The notes under the pieces were generated by a model, which saw only the letters and a list, made by a program, of their open reading frames with translations, was not told the DNA's origin and ran no database searches. From Psychrobacillus sp044762655 (GTDB lineage: Bacteria; Bacillota; Bacilli; Bacillales_A; Planococcaceae): DNA of 64,000 bases. This document shows, one piece after another, positions 44,427 to 53,244 of the stretch (position 1 is the stretch's first letter; each line of letters opens with the position of its first letter). Position numbers and translations under genes: made by a program. The DNA lies in the NCBI RefSeq assembly GCF_044762655.1, contig NZ_JBIWER010000002.1, forward strand, positions 620,001-684,000. Direction: 5' to 3'.

Positions 44427-45176
44427 ATGAAAGTTGTAGCACCTAAAGCTTTTACATTAGAAGGCGGGCAAAGAGCAGTATTATTGCTTCATGGATTTAC
44501 AGGGAGTACGAAGGATGTAAAAAAATTAGGGCAATATTTACATAAAAGAGGCTATACTTGCCATGCACCAATGTACAGAGGCCATGGTGTTACACCAGAA
44601 GAATTATTATTAACTAGCCCAGATGAGTGGTGGCAAGATGTGGTTGATGGATACAATCATTTAAAAAACCTGGGCTATGAAGAAATTGCAGTAGCTGGAA
44701 TTTCCCTAGGAGGAGTTTTCTCTTTGAAAGTGGCTGAAGAGTTCCCTGTAAAAGCTGTTGTATCTATGTGTGCACCTATAAAACGAAATAATACAGATGG
44801 GTTATTAGATCGACTTTACAATTATGCTAAAATCTATAAGTCATTTGAAGGAAAAACAAAAGAAGAAATTGTAGAGGAATTAGAGACTTTAAAAAATACA
44901 AACAGTGAATCCTTTAATGGTGTTCATGAAATAACAGAAATGACTTGTGATGGATTACAACTTATCAATTCTCCAACTCTAGTATTACAAGGCTCATTAG
45001 ATGATGATATTTATCAAAAAAGTGCTTCCTTTATTCACGAGTCAGTAGTGACCAATGAAAAAGATATTATTTGGTATAAAGAATCTGGTCATATAATTAC
45101 CGTTGGAAAAGAGAAGGACAAAGTATGTGAAGATGTATATGAATTTCTCAATCAAGTGGATTGGATTGCTTCCTAA
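44427..45176 (+). CDS. Carboxylesterase, Est30-like alpha/beta hydrolase
   Basis: 249-residue cytoplasmic esterase of the Est30/YvaK group. Nucleophile Ser93 in GISLGG, oxyanion HGFTGST, acid Asp in GSLDDDIY and catalytic His in ESGHIIT. It acts on short-chain esters. It stands opposite a LysR gene, which probably controls it. GGGG precedes the ATG; a long terminator follows. Confidence 0.88.
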   Translation: MKVVAPKAFTLEGGQRAVLLLHGFTGSTKDVKKLGQYLHKRGYTCHAPMYRGHGVTPEELLLTSPDEWWQDVVDGYNHLKNLGYEEIAVAGISLGGVFSLKVAEEFPVKAVVSMCAPIKRNNTDGLLDRLYNYAKIYKSFEGKTKEEIVEELETLKNTNSESFNGVHEITEMTCDGLQLINSPTLVLQGSLDDDIYQKSASFIHESVVTNEKDIIWYKESGHIITVGKEKDKVCEDVYEFLNQVDWIAS

Positions 45177-45188
45177 AAAATTATTTAT

Positions 45189-45240
45189 AAACCTTTTACT
45201 TTAGAGCGCAGATATGCGCTTCATTGGTAAAAGGTTTTTT
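45189..45240 (+). terminator. Terminator after the esterase gene
   Basis: An 11-bp outer stem (45189-45199 with 45227-45237), an inner GCGC/GCGC hairpin, then T residues. Confidence 0.85.
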
Positions 45241-45293
45241 CTTAGTGTGTTTGTAGTATGATAGGTAGTAATTATAAACTGGGAGGAATACTG

Positions 45294-45719
45294 GTGAAGT
45301 TTATCAAAGTACTTTTTAGCATCATCATTGTGGTAGGTATTATCTTAGTAGCTGTTTATTATTTTGTACCAACGCTAGTTGCCGATCAAGTGATAGATAA
45401 GGTATCTAGAGAATTGCAGGATAGTGGGCATTTGGAAACGATTAAAAAAGAAATTGAAAACGACCCAGAGCTCCAAGCATTCATAGCAGAGGGTAAGAAT
45501 GTAGATAGTAGCAAACTACCTTTTCAAACGAAAGAAGAAGCCACAAGAGCATTGGTAACAAAGTTTGGCATAAGCGAAATTCAAGAAATCCAATCAAAAG
45601 CTCAAGATGGATTGACGGCAGAAGAAAAACAGGAAATTTTTAATAAGTTAGAAAGCAACTTGACTGAGGAAGAAATGCTTGCTTTAAAAGTATTAGCCTA
45701 TAAGGAATTGTCAAAATGA
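45294..45719 (+). CDS. Membrane-anchored unknown protein
   Basis: 141 residues. One N-terminal membrane segment (~5-25), followed by an acidic helical domain (KEEATRALVTKFGISEIQEI) presumably outside the cell. No family recognised. GTG start with GGGAGGA seven bases upstream; an earlier ATG has no ribosome site. The next gene starts 24 bases downstream and may be co-transcribed. Confidence 0.65.
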   Translation: MKFIKVLFSIIIVVGIILVAVYYFVPTLVADQVIDKVSRELQDSGHLETIKKEIENDPELQAFIAEGKNVDSSKLPFQTKEEATRALVTKFGISEIQEIQSKAQDGLTAEEKQEIFNKLESNLTEEEMLALKVLAYKELSK

Positions 45720-45743
45720 TAAACATAAAAGGGGTAACTTCAA

Positions 45744-46235
45744 ATGAATATTATGTTGAAGGAAGTTTTAGAAAGAGAAAAAACTATATTAAAAAATCTT
45801 TATTCTTTGTATCTTCATGATCTCTCGAAATTTACTTCCCAATTAGATATTGGAGAAGATGGTTGCTTTGAATATGATGGATTAGATGAATTCTGGGAAA
45901 CAGAAGGGCTTTCCCCATATTTTATTAATCTAGACAGTAACATTATTGGTTTTATATTGCTGGTGGAAAGACCTGTCTTGAAAAAAGATTATGACTTAGG
46001 GGTGAATGACTTATTTATATTAAATAAATACAAAGGGAATGGATTTGGCAGACAGGCAATAGAGGAATTATTCAAAGTTAAAAAAGGAAAATATTTTGTA
46101 ATTGAATTAATCGAAAATAGTCCAGCTGTTTCGTTTTGGAAAAGGATATATAGCGGATTGGATATACAATTTGAAGAAAAGCAAGATGTAGTTGATGATG
46201 AACAGTGTTTGATTCAGACATTTACTATTAAATAG
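45744..46235 (+). CDS. GNAT-like acetyltransferase
   Basis: 163 residues with a GNAT-like core: GFILLVERP strand, then DLFILNKYKGNGFGRQAIEEL as motif A and SPAVSFWKRIY as motif B. Substrate unknown. AAAGGGG lies nine bases before the ATG; a second ATG three codons in is possible. Confidence 0.75.
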   Translation: MNIMLKEVLEREKTILKNLYSLYLHDLSKFTSQLDIGEDGCFEYDGLDEFWETEGLSPYFINLDSNIIGFILLVERPVLKKDYDLGVNDLFILNKYKGNGFGRQAIEELFKVKKGKYFVIELIENSPAVSFWKRIYSGLDIQFEEKQDVVDDEQCLIQTFTIK

Positions 46236-46303
46236 AATTTGGCGGAGCGTTAATTTAAGGGGAAATATTAATTTATGATTCCATGCTGTTATGTTCAGTA
46301 ATA

Positions 46304-46332
46304 GAAAAAGCAAGTGGGATATCCCACTTGCT
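46304..46332 (-). terminator. Terminator of the small minus-strand gene
   Basis: A 24-base self-complementary stretch centred on GGGATATCCC (46309-46332) with TTTTT after it on the minus strand. Confidence 0.75.
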
Positions 46333-46508
46333 CAACTAATTACTAATGATTTGGAAACACTCCAATGCTTGGATGGAATAATATTTTGATTTAACCGTTT
46401 CGCAAACTTCAATGCTGAATCTATATCTGAAAAAGTTTTATCCACTTGACTGTTTGATGACTTTAAAATTTCTGTTGTTCCGCCAATGTTTCGTGTAATT
46501 ACGAACAT
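46332..46508 (-). CDS. Unknown 58-residue protein
   Basis: Small basic protein beginning MFVITRNIGGTTEIL, with an alternating strand-helix pattern and no signal peptide. GGAG lies about seven bases before the ATG at 46508; a TTG four codons upstream is less likely. Its stop abuts a strong terminator, which supports it as a real gene. Function unknown. Confidence 0.5.
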   Translation of the reverse strand: MFVITRNIGGTTEILKSSNSQVDKTFSDIDSALKFAKRLNQNIIPSKHWSVSKSLVIS

Positions 46509-46663
46509 ATACAACTCCAATTTATGACTTCAACAAATAAATTGTTGTAAGTTTATTATCACATTAGAAATGAAGGTTGTATACATTAATTGGAAATGGT
46601 AATCTAATTGAAATCTTTTAACCATATATTAGGAGGGAGAATTCAACCAAATTCCCCTTCATA

Positions 46664-46686
46664 TAAAAAAGACCCTATTCAAGGTC
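46664..46686 (-). terminator. Terminator of orf69
   Basis: AGACC/GGTCT stem with a seven-base loop and six T residues on the minus strand, overlapping the stop at 46679. Confidence 0.55.
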
Positions 46687-46888
46687 TAATGGATTTTATT
46701 TCACTGGTTACAAATTCCTTCAGGATTAGTAATTCTAAAACGTCTTGCATCGAATATTTACTAGTGGAATGCTCAGGAATAAGTTCGTTGAATTGTTTAA
46801 CTAAATCATTAAGCGTTTCAAAGTAAAAATTATTTAATGTTATTTCAAATTTAGTAATCGTGTTCACCTTCTTCTTTTTTAGAAGCAT
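46679..46888 (-). CDS. Unknown 69-residue protein
   Basis: Small protein, Lys-rich start then a helical acidic body (SMQDVLELLILKEFV). No family recognised. The ribosome site is weak; a GTG seven codons in is an alternative start. The main support is a terminator at its end. A plus-strand frame overlaps it but lacks a following terminator. Confidence 0.4.
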   Translation of the reverse strand: MLLKKKKVNTITKFEITLNNFYFETLNDLVKQFNELIPEHSTSKYSMQDVLELLILKEFVTSEIKSIRP

Positions 46889-47222
46889 GAACCATTACTG
46901 TTTTTTTTATTCAAATACTCGGGATAATTAGATATTTTCGTAGGAAAAAATTCTTTAGTGTAATGGTAGTCCACCTAACTGTTCGAATGCTGAATTATTT
47001 GTTCTCCTCTACTTATTCATCGAAGGGAGTAACAAGAAAGTTTCAAACAATGGTTCATGATGTACTCCTATTCCACACTCAATACTGATATTTTTTAAAT
47101 AACATTAATGAATAATGAAAGTTTAAAGTGAAAAAAGGTGAATTAATAGGATAACTTGAGTAGAATGATATTAGAAATCCCTTTGTATAAAGGGAAATTG
47201 AACTAAGAAAGTGGGCGAAATC
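46889..47222. other. Gap before brxB
   Basis: About 330 A/T-rich bases. No gene, repeat or clear promoter was found. Confidence 0.5.
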
Positions 47223-47660
47223 ATGAATGCATACGATGAGTATATGAAAGGCATTGTAGGACCGATGCGAAGTGAATTAACGGAGGCTGGATTTAAAGAG
47301 CTTACTACACCTGAGGAAGTACAAGATCATATGTCTACAGCAAATGGAGTTTCCTTAATCGTCATAAATTCAGTGTGTGGCTGTGCTGCCGGACTTGCAC
47401 GACCTGCAGTTGTTCATGCGTTAAATGAGTTAGAAGTTAAACCAGAAAACTTAGTTACAGTATTTGCTGGACAAGACCAGGATGCTACTGCGACAATGCG
47501 AGGTTATTTTGAGGATGTTCCGCCGAGTTCACCGTCTATTGCTATATGGAAAGATAATCAGTTAGCATATTTCATCCCTCGTGAGCAAATCGAAAGTAAC
47601 TCAATGGAGACGATTAAAGATCATCTATCTGGTGTTCTTTCACAAGTTGTTTCTTCATGA
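47223..47660 (+). CDS. brxB: Bacilliredoxin (BrxA/BrxB family)
   Basis: 145 residues from the ATG at 47223. The redox motif is Cys52-Gly-Cys54 (VCGCAAGLARP). Bacilliredoxins remove bacillithiol from S-bacillithiolated proteins in the cytoplasm. MNAYDEYM is the conserved N-terminus, so the ATG is preferred over a GTG four codons upstream. Its stop overlaps ypiP by four bases. Confidence 0.9.
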   Translation: MNAYDEYMKGIVGPMRSELTEAGFKELTTPEEVQDHMSTANGVSLIVINSVCGCAAGLARPAVVHALNELEVKPENLVTVFAGQDQDATATMRGYFEDVPPSSPSIAIWKDNQLAYFIPREQIESNSMETIKDHLSGVLSQVVSS

Positions 47661-48439
47661 ACACCGTAGTAACAACAGCTGGCAGAACAAATAAAGAATT
47701 TATATTAAAAGCAAAAGAAATTTCTATTAATTTAAATCTTCCATACTATGAACGTCAAAAGAAATCCGTTCTTACAATACAAAATGAGCAGCAGTCAAAT
47801 GTTCTCGTTGTGAGTAAAGAGAGATTGGAACTGTATAAATACGGTTCCACTTCTCCTTTTTTCTTTCATCCAAATTCAGCAGCTTTTCGTATAAAAAGAC
47901 TATTAAATGGGGAGCAGGATTCATTTTTAGAATCCGTACGATTAGAAAAGGGAAATCGTTTTTTAGATACTACAGCTGGCCTGTGCTCTGATAGCATAAT
48001 CGCTTCTTATGCGGTAGGAAATACAGGGGTTGTACATGCATGTGAAAAAGAACCAATGATTGCATATGTGGTAGATGAGGGGTTAAGAAATTACGAAACG
48101 AATAATGAGGTATTACTAACAAGTATGCGGCATATTCATCTCATCCATCAAAATGCAGTTGACTATATGAAAACCGTAGCTTCCAATTTCTATGACGTTG
48201 TTTATCTAGATCCAATGTTTGAAGAAGTAATTGAGGAGTCTTCCAACTTTCAAGCATTAAGAGAACTTGGAGATCATGATTCTTTGAGTGATGAATGGGT
48301 AGAAGAGGCAAAGCGACTTGCAAGAAAAAGAGTGGTTTTAAAAGCGCATTTTCGTTCAAACCTATTTGATAAATTCGGTTTTGAACGAGATATAAGGTTA
48401 TCCTCTAAATTTCATTATGGCATTATTGAATTATTATAA
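47657..48439 (+). CDS. ypiP: YpiP-like SAM-dependent methyltransferase (RsmJ-type fold)
   Basis: 260 residues. Rossmann methyltransferase: FLDTTAGLCSDSIIA is the SAM-binding motif I, HACEKEPMIAYVVDEGL is motif II, and YLDPMFEE is the catalytic motif IV. It resembles the YpiP/RsmJ-like group, proposed RNA methyltransferases. It overlaps brxB by four bases, so the pair is co-transcribed. The target is unproven. Confidence 0.82.
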   Translation: MNTVVTTAGRTNKEFILKAKEISINLNLPYYERQKKSVLTIQNEQQSNVLVVSKERLELYKYGSTSPFFFHPNSAAFRIKRLLNGEQDSFLESVRLEKGNRFLDTTAGLCSDSIIASYAVGNTGVVHACEKEPMIAYVVDEGLRNYETNNEVLLTSMRHIHLIHQNAVDYMKTVASNFYDVVYLDPMFEEVIEESSNFQALRELGDHDSLSDEWVEEAKRLARKRVVLKAHFRSNLFDKFGFERDIRLSSKFHYGIIELL

Positions 48440-48460
48440 GGCGACACTACAGAACAAATA

Positions 48461-48493
48461 GAAAAGAGAGCCATGGCGATAGCCAAGACTCTC
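48461..48493 (-). terminator. Terminator of the 25-residue peptide gene
   Basis: A 12-bp stem with one mismatch (48466-48477 with 48482-48493) and TTTT on the minus strand. It could also end ypiP on the plus strand less well. Confidence 0.7.
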
Positions 48494-48507
48494 CATGAAA
48501 CTTCATA

Positions 48508-48585
48508 TCAATCCGTAAAGTTAAGTGATGTCAAATATGCTAATAAAAATAAAAATCCGATACCAATTACTAATCCTGCGTCCAT
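48508..48585 (-). CDS. 25-residue single-span membrane peptide
   Basis: Short frame with start ATG at 48585: MDAGLVIGIGFLFLLAYLTS, then Leu-Asn-Phe-Thr-Asp, stop. It is one uninterrupted hydrophobic segment with an acidic residue at each end. AAAGGAGG, a near-perfect ribosome site, lies nine bases upstream, and a terminator follows 15 bases after the stop. This combination strongly suggests a true micro-gene, too short for routine annotation. Its role is unknown; such peptides often tune membrane enzymes or respond to stress. Confidence 0.65.
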   Translation of the reverse strand: MDAGLVIGIGFLFLLAYLTSLNFTD

Positions 48586-48736
48586 CGTGATTTTCCTCCT
48601 TTGTGCAAAAAGCTCTGTGGTATGTTTACACATTTTATTGTACAATGAATAGGAAGAAGATGAAACCTTTAGTTCGTTAAAACGTTTAATAGAATGAAGA
48701 GTTTACTAAAATTTTTCAATATTGAAGGTGAATAAC

Positions 48737-49312
48737 ATTAAAAAATGGTTCCAGAAGTCAATAATTATCACTGTTGCATTGCTAACATTTGGTCTAATAT
48801 CTCCTAGCCATTTCATATGGGAGCAAATATTAGATAGTAAAAGTCCCTCAAGGACTATAGCTTCTAATTCAACTGATTATGAACAAGTAACAATAACAGA
48901 TGAAGATGAATCCTATGTATATGAAAACATGGCACATGCTGCCAGGGAACAAGCGTACATAAAGTTCGGTAATCGAATAGGGCCAGTTATTCAACATGAG
49001 TTTGACAATGTAATATTTCCTAAGATGCAGGAAGCTATTGATATGACTATTGCCAAAGCATCCAATCAAGTGATAACTCGTTTATCTATTTCTGAGCAGC
49101 CATCTGGAGATTATCACGAAAAGATTTTTAATATTTATAATGATTCAACTAAAAAAGACCTAATCCGTTTTCATGTAAGAACGGATAAGAAACCTCAAGA
49201 GGGTTATTATTTCAATTTCCATTATCACTTGGCGGAAGATAAGTATTCTAAACATTATGTGCTGGGTGACATATATTGGTCAAAAAACACACCACCAAAA
49301 TGGCTCTCTTAG
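48737..49312 (+). CDS. ypjP: YpjP family protein, apparent ATT start
   Basis: About 191 residues, YpjP family, of unknown function. An N-terminal signal/anchor (~5-25: SIIITVALLTFGLI) is followed by an extracellular domain. In Bacillus ypjP precedes thyA, as here. The best start is ATT at 48737: GGTGA lies five bases upstream, and it would give the usual MKKW-like N-terminus. A TTG at 48722 in frame is the alternative but has no ribosome site. Confidence 0.75.
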   Translation: MKKWFQKSIIITVALLTFGLISPSHFIWEQILDSKSPSRTIASNSTDYEQVTITDEDESYVYENMAHAAREQAYIKFGNRIGPVIQHEFDNVIFPKMQEAIDMTIAKASNQVITRLSISEQPSGDYHEKIFNIYNDSTKKDLIRFHVRTDKKPQEGYYFNFHYHLAEDKYSKHYVLGDIYWSKNTPPKWLS

Positions 49313-49353
49313 TGAGAGCTTTTTTTGCATGAAAAAGAAAAGAGGGATAGGAT

Positions 49354-50298
49354 ATGGAGCAATACCTTACTTTGTGTAAACATATTATGAATAGTGGAGT
49401 TGAAAAAGGAGATCGAACAGGGACTGGTACTAAAAGTGTCTTTGGCTATCAAATGCGATTTGACCTGTCAGAAGGCTTTCCACTTCTAACAACTAAAAAA
49501 ACGGCATTTCGACTAGTGGCAACCGAGTTACTTTGGTTTTTAAAGGGTGATACAAATGTGAAAACACTTATTCAGGCGAATAATCATATTTGGGATGAGT
49601 GGGCATTTGAAAAATGGGTGAGCAGTGAGAAATATACTGGGCCTGACATGACAAATTTTGGAGTTCGAGCAGCAAAGGACCCTGAATTTAACGAAATTTT
49701 ACAACAGCAAATGGATCTATTTTGTGAGAAAATCTTAAGTGATGATGCTTTTTCGGAAGAATTTGGTGATTTAGGTCCGGTATATGGTCGTCAATGGAGA
49801 TCGTGGCCTTCTAAGGATGGACAAACGATTGATCAATTGCGAAATGTTATTGAGCAGATCAAGAAAAATCCTGACTCAAGAAGACATATAATTACTGCAT
49901 GGAATCCAGCAGAGGTAGATGAAATGGCTTTACCGCCATGTCACGCATTCATGCAATTTTATGTGGCAAATGGTAAATTATCTTGTCAACTTTATCAGCG
50001 TAGTGCTGATGTGTTTTTAGGAGTGCCCTTTAATATTGCTTCTTATGCATTATTAACCCATTTAATAGCAAAAGAGTGTCAATTAGAAGTTGGTGAATTT
50101 GTACATACTTTAGGGGACGCTCATTTATATTTAAATCACATGGAGCAGGTCACAACGCAATTGGAAAGAGAACCACGTTCATTGCCACAACTTCTACTAA
50201 ATGACCAAAAAGAGTCGATATTTAATTTTGAAATAGAAGATATTAAATTAGAGGGCTATGATCCACATCCAAAAATTAAGGCACCAATTGCTGTATAA
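49354..50298 (+). CDS. thyA: Thymidylate synthase
   Basis: 314 residues, the long form with a ~50-residue insertion. It methylates dUMP to dTMP using methylene-tetrahydrofolate. Catalytic Cys196 is in LPPCHAFMQF; the Arg pair of the phosphate site is in DSRRHI, and YQRSADVFLGVPFNIASY is conserved. dfrA follows 19 bases downstream to recycle the dihydrofolate. Firm. Confidence 0.98.
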   Translation: MEQYLTLCKHIMNSGVEKGDRTGTGTKSVFGYQMRFDLSEGFPLLTTKKTAFRLVATELLWFLKGDTNVKTLIQANNHIWDEWAFEKWVSSEKYTGPDMTNFGVRAAKDPEFNEILQQQMDLFCEKILSDDAFSEEFGDLGPVYGRQWRSWPSKDGQTIDQLRNVIEQIKKNPDSRRHIITAWNPAEVDEMALPPCHAFMQFYVANGKLSCQLYQRSADVFLGVPFNIASYALLTHLIAKECQLEVGEFVHTLGDAHLYLNHMEQVTTQLEREPRSLPQLLLNDQKESIFNFEIEDIKLEGYDPHPKIKAPIAV

Positions 50299-50317
50299 AA
50301 ATTGAAGGGGGAAGCTA

Positions 50318-50806
50318 ATGATTTCACTAATAGTTGCACATGATCCTAACAGAGTAATTGGATTTGAAAACAAAATGCCATGGCATATTCCGGGAGACCT
50401 TGCTTACTTTAAAAAAATGACGATGAATAAAGCAATGGTAATGGGAAGAAAAACGTTTGAATCCATAGGGCGAGTGTTACCAGGACGTAAAAATATTATT
50501 GTCACAAGAAATCCTGATTATCGAGTTGAAGGTGCTGAGGTAGTTACTGACTTGGTTCAAGCAATTGAACTGGCTTCAGCTCACCATGAAGAAGTAATGA
50601 TTATTGGTGGCGAACAAATTTTTAGAGCAATTTTACCTAAAGCAGATAGACTTTATATAACATTAATACAACAAACTTTCGAAGGGGATACTTATTTCCC
50701 AACATACGGTGATGAATGGGTGTTGGTAGAAACAACAGAAGAGATGACAACTCCCGAGGGAGTTGTGTATGTTTACCTCGTTTATGAAAGAAGAGTTGGT
50801 GAATAA
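50318..50806 (+). CDS. dfrA: Dihydrofolate reductase
   Basis: 162 residues, NADPH-dependent reduction of dihydrofolate, the target of trimethoprim. The catalytic acid Asp27 is in MPWHIPGDLAYF; MGRKTFESIGRVLPGR and IIGGEQIF bind NADPH. Co-transcribed with thyA. GGGG precedes the ATG. Confidence 0.97.
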   Translation: MISLIVAHDPNRVIGFENKMPWHIPGDLAYFKKMTMNKAMVMGRKTFESIGRVLPGRKNIIVTRNPDYRVEGAEVVTDLVQAIELASAHHEEVMIIGGEQIFRAILPKADRLYITLIQQTFEGDTYFPTYGDEWVLVETTEEMTTPEGVVYVYLVYERRVGE

Positions 50807-50821
50807 GTTGTAGTTACTATG

Positions 50822-50857
50822 AAAGCTACATACACTATAGTGAGAGTATGTAGCTTT
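50822..50857 (+). terminator. Terminator after dfrA
   Basis: A perfect 11-bp stem (50822-50832 with 50847-50857), but the following sequence is only moderately T-rich. Confidence 0.6.
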
Positions 50858-50943
50858 AATTACAATAAAGCGTGGAACTAAAAGTTTACAGAACACCGGT
50901 ATTCTTCTTATAATAGTACTAAGTAGGAAGGAAGGGATAGCAT

Positions 50944-51783
50944 ATGCGGAAAGTTCACATAGTAACTGATTCCACAGCGGATTTAACAATAGAATTAGTA
51001 AAGCATTACAATATACATGTTGTACCTTTGACAATTCAAATTGATGGTGAATCATTTATTGATGGAGTAGATATAAAACCAGAAGAATTTTTAGAAAAAA
51101 TGGCGAGATCTAAAGAATTACCGAAATCGTCACAACCATCATCAGGGGTCTTCAAGGAACTATACGACGAACTTGGTAAAGATGGTGATCACGTTATCTC
51201 TATACATATGACTGGTGGTATGAGTGGTACTGTAAAATCTGCACAGGCAGCTGCGGAAATGACAGAATCAGATGTTACAGTAATCGATTCGAAATTCATT
51301 TCCTTTGGTTTATCATTCCAAGTCGAAGAAGCCGCTAAAATGGCATTAAATGGTGAAGAAAAGCAAGCAATCATTCAAAAAATTGAAGAAATTCGTAGCA
51401 AGTCTGATTTGTTTGTAGTTGTAGATACGTTGGATAATCTTGTTAAAGGGGGGCGGATTGGTAAGGGGAAGGCAATGCTTGGTTCTTTACTTTCTATAAA
51501 GCCGATCGCGAGTTTAGCAGGTGGAGAGTATACACCAATTGCTAAGGTAAGAAGCCATAAACAAGTTGTCAATTATTTATTTGACCGATATCTTTCCGAT
51601 ACGAAAGGAAAAATCGTTAAAGCTGTGGGTATTTCGCATGCAAATGGGTTGTCGATGGCTACTCCTTTGATTAAACTCATAAAAGATTCGGGTTTTCAAA
51701 ATATCCAGGTTTCCATTACTTCACCTGTTATTAGTACGCATACCGGACCTGGTGCTATTGGATTTATGTATATGACTGAATAG
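50944..51783 (+). CDS. DegV-family fatty-acid-binding protein
   Basis: 279 residues. DegV (FakB-like) proteins bind a fatty acid and present it to a kinase. VTDSTADLT at the N-terminus, the KSSQPSSGVF loop, SGTVKSAQ, and the C-terminal SPVISTHTGPGAIG are all diagnostic. Adjacent genes match the Bacillus ypm region. Firm for family; the bound lipid is not visible. Confidence 0.92.
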   Translation: MRKVHIVTDSTADLTIELVKHYNIHVVPLTIQIDGESFIDGVDIKPEEFLEKMARSKELPKSSQPSSGVFKELYDELGKDGDHVISIHMTGGMSGTVKSAQAAAEMTESDVTVIDSKFISFGLSFQVEEAAKMALNGEEKQAIIQKIEEIRSKSDLFVVVDTLDNLVKGGRIGKGKAMLGSLLSIKPIASLAGGEYTPIAKVRSHKQVVNYLFDRYLSDTKGKIVKAVGISHANGLSMATPLIKLIKDSGFQNIQVSITSPVISTHTGPGAIGFMYMTE

Positions 51784-51784
51784 T

Positions 51785-51819
51785 AAAAAGGCAGGGAGGA
51801 ACACTTTTCCCTGCTTTTG
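51785..51819 (+). terminator. Terminator after degV gene
   Basis: A bulged stem (AAAGGCAGGGA with TCCCTGCTTT) followed by TTTTGTTTT. Confidence 0.7.
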
Positions 51820-51841
51820 TTTTAGAAAAAAGGAGTCTCTA

Positions 51842-52648
51842 ATGAAATATTTAATAATTATTATTAGTGTTATTTTTCTAATAGGGTGTAATTCCAATGA
51901 AATGGTAGAAGTAAGTTTTTCCGAAAAAGAGGATGTTCTTTTTGAGGAATATGTTATACCTTTTCAATTTTTTCCTAGAACGATAGAAGTTGTAGGACTT
52001 GGTGATTCCTTAACACAAGGAGTAGGGGATGAATTAAAGCAAGAAGGATATTTAGGGCGTCTACAACAACATTTTTCACAATATAAAGGAATAGAAGACG
52101 TTCCATTAACCAATACTGCAAAAAGGGGTCGTCGAAGCGATCAACTTTTAAAGATGTTAAAGGATGGAGAAATTGACCACCAAATTCGAAAAGCCAATTT
52201 AATTACATTAACTATTGGTGGCAATGATATTATGAAGGTTGTTAAGAAAGACTTGTTTAATCTTAAGGTAGAGACATTTGAAAAGGAACTTGTAAAGTTT
52301 GAACGGAATTATAAAAAAATTCTTCAGGAAATTCGAGAGGTTAATAGTACTGCTCCGATTATTGTGGTAGGTTTATATAATCCTATTACGATTGTCACAG
52401 ATGAAAAAAGTGAATTTGATCAAATTTTAAATGATTGGAATAACATCATAGAAGAGACAGCTTCCAATGATAGGAATGCTTGTTTTGTACCAATCGATCA
52501 GCTTTTCATGACAAACAGTAATTTAGTTTATCATACGGATTTCTTCCATCCCAATAGCAAAGGCTATAAACTCGTTATTGAAGAAATAGTCGAGACGATG
52601 CAAGATTGTGGTTTAATAGATGCAGATAAGAGGGAATTGTTGTTTTAA
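51842..52648 (+). CDS. ypmR: YpmR, SGNH/GDSL lipoprotein hydrolase
   Basis: 268 residues. A lipoprotein signal with lipobox LIGC (~residue 16) anchors it outside the membrane. Catalytic Ser is in GLGDSLTQG (block I), the Asn of TIGGNDI is block III, and the Asp/His pair is in TDFFHPNSKGY (block V). It probably deacylates a lipid or cell-wall substrate. ypmS follows 12 bases downstream. Confidence 0.9.
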   Translation: MKYLIIIISVIFLIGCNSNEMVEVSFSEKEDVLFEEYVIPFQFFPRTIEVVGLGDSLTQGVGDELKQEGYLGRLQQHFSQYKGIEDVPLTNTAKRGRRSDQLLKMLKDGEIDHQIRKANLITLTIGGNDIMKVVKKDLFNLKVETFEKELVKFERNYKKILQEIREVNSTAPIIVVGLYNPITIVTDEKSEFDQILNDWNNIIEETASNDRNACFVPIDQLFMTNSNLVYHTDFFHPNSKGYKLVIEEIVETMQDCGLIDADKRELLF

Positions 52649-52660
52649 GGAGTTGATGGG

Positions 52661-53233
52661 ATGAATATATGGAAAATAGCATTTATTTTATTAGTAGTCG
52701 TTATTATTGGTAGTATTGGGACATTCTTTTATTGGATAACAACTCCTGCTGAACCTATAGTGATTGAGGAAACTAGTCCTTCACCAGAAGGGAATGTATT
52801 AACTGTAAATGCGACAAAAGAGGATTTTCAAGCTATTGCAAATACGTATCTCAAAAAAGCAATAGGTGGGAAACCTCTTCCACTTCAAATTTCAGTAGAT
52901 GATCAAGTTGTTTTATCGTCAGAATTTACAGCTTTTTCTATTAATTTGCCGGTTAGAATGTTTTTTGAACCATATGTAGAAGAGAACGGCAATATTCGAT
53001 TAGAGCAATCATCTGTTGAAATTGGACAACTACAACTAGATCCTGAAACTATTTTAAAGCTATTGAGGGATTCAGTTGAGCTTCCGAATTGGATGGTTGT
53101 AAACCCGGCAGAAGAGGAAGTACTCATCCAATTGTCCGAAATTCCGATGACCTCAGGCGTCCGTGTCCGAGCAAAAGAGTTGAATTTAGCAGAGGATATC
53201 ATTACGCTTGAGATTGTAATACCTAAAGAATAG
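52661..53233 (+). CDS. ypmS: YpmS family membrane-anchored protein
   Basis: 190 residues, DUF2140. One N-terminal membrane segment (~5-27), then an external beta-rich domain (DDQVVLSSEFTAFSI; DPETILKLLRDSVELPNW). Function unknown; it travels with ypmR in Bacillus, suggesting work on the same surface substrate. Confidence 0.88.
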   Translation: MNIWKIAFILLVVVIIGSIGTFFYWITTPAEPIVIEETSPSPEGNVLTVNATKEDFQAIANTYLKKAIGGKPLPLQISVDDQVVLSSEFTAFSINLPVRMFFEPYVEENGNIRLEQSSVEIGQLQLDPETILKLLRDSVELPNWMVVNPAEEEVLIQLSEIPMTSGVRVRAKELNLAEDIITLEIVIPKE

Positions 53234-53244
53234 GGGGCGAAGCA

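Noticed and set aside
46608..46826. 72-residue plus-strand frame
   Set aside because: It overlaps the minus-strand frame that has a terminator, and its start region has no gene-like neighbours.
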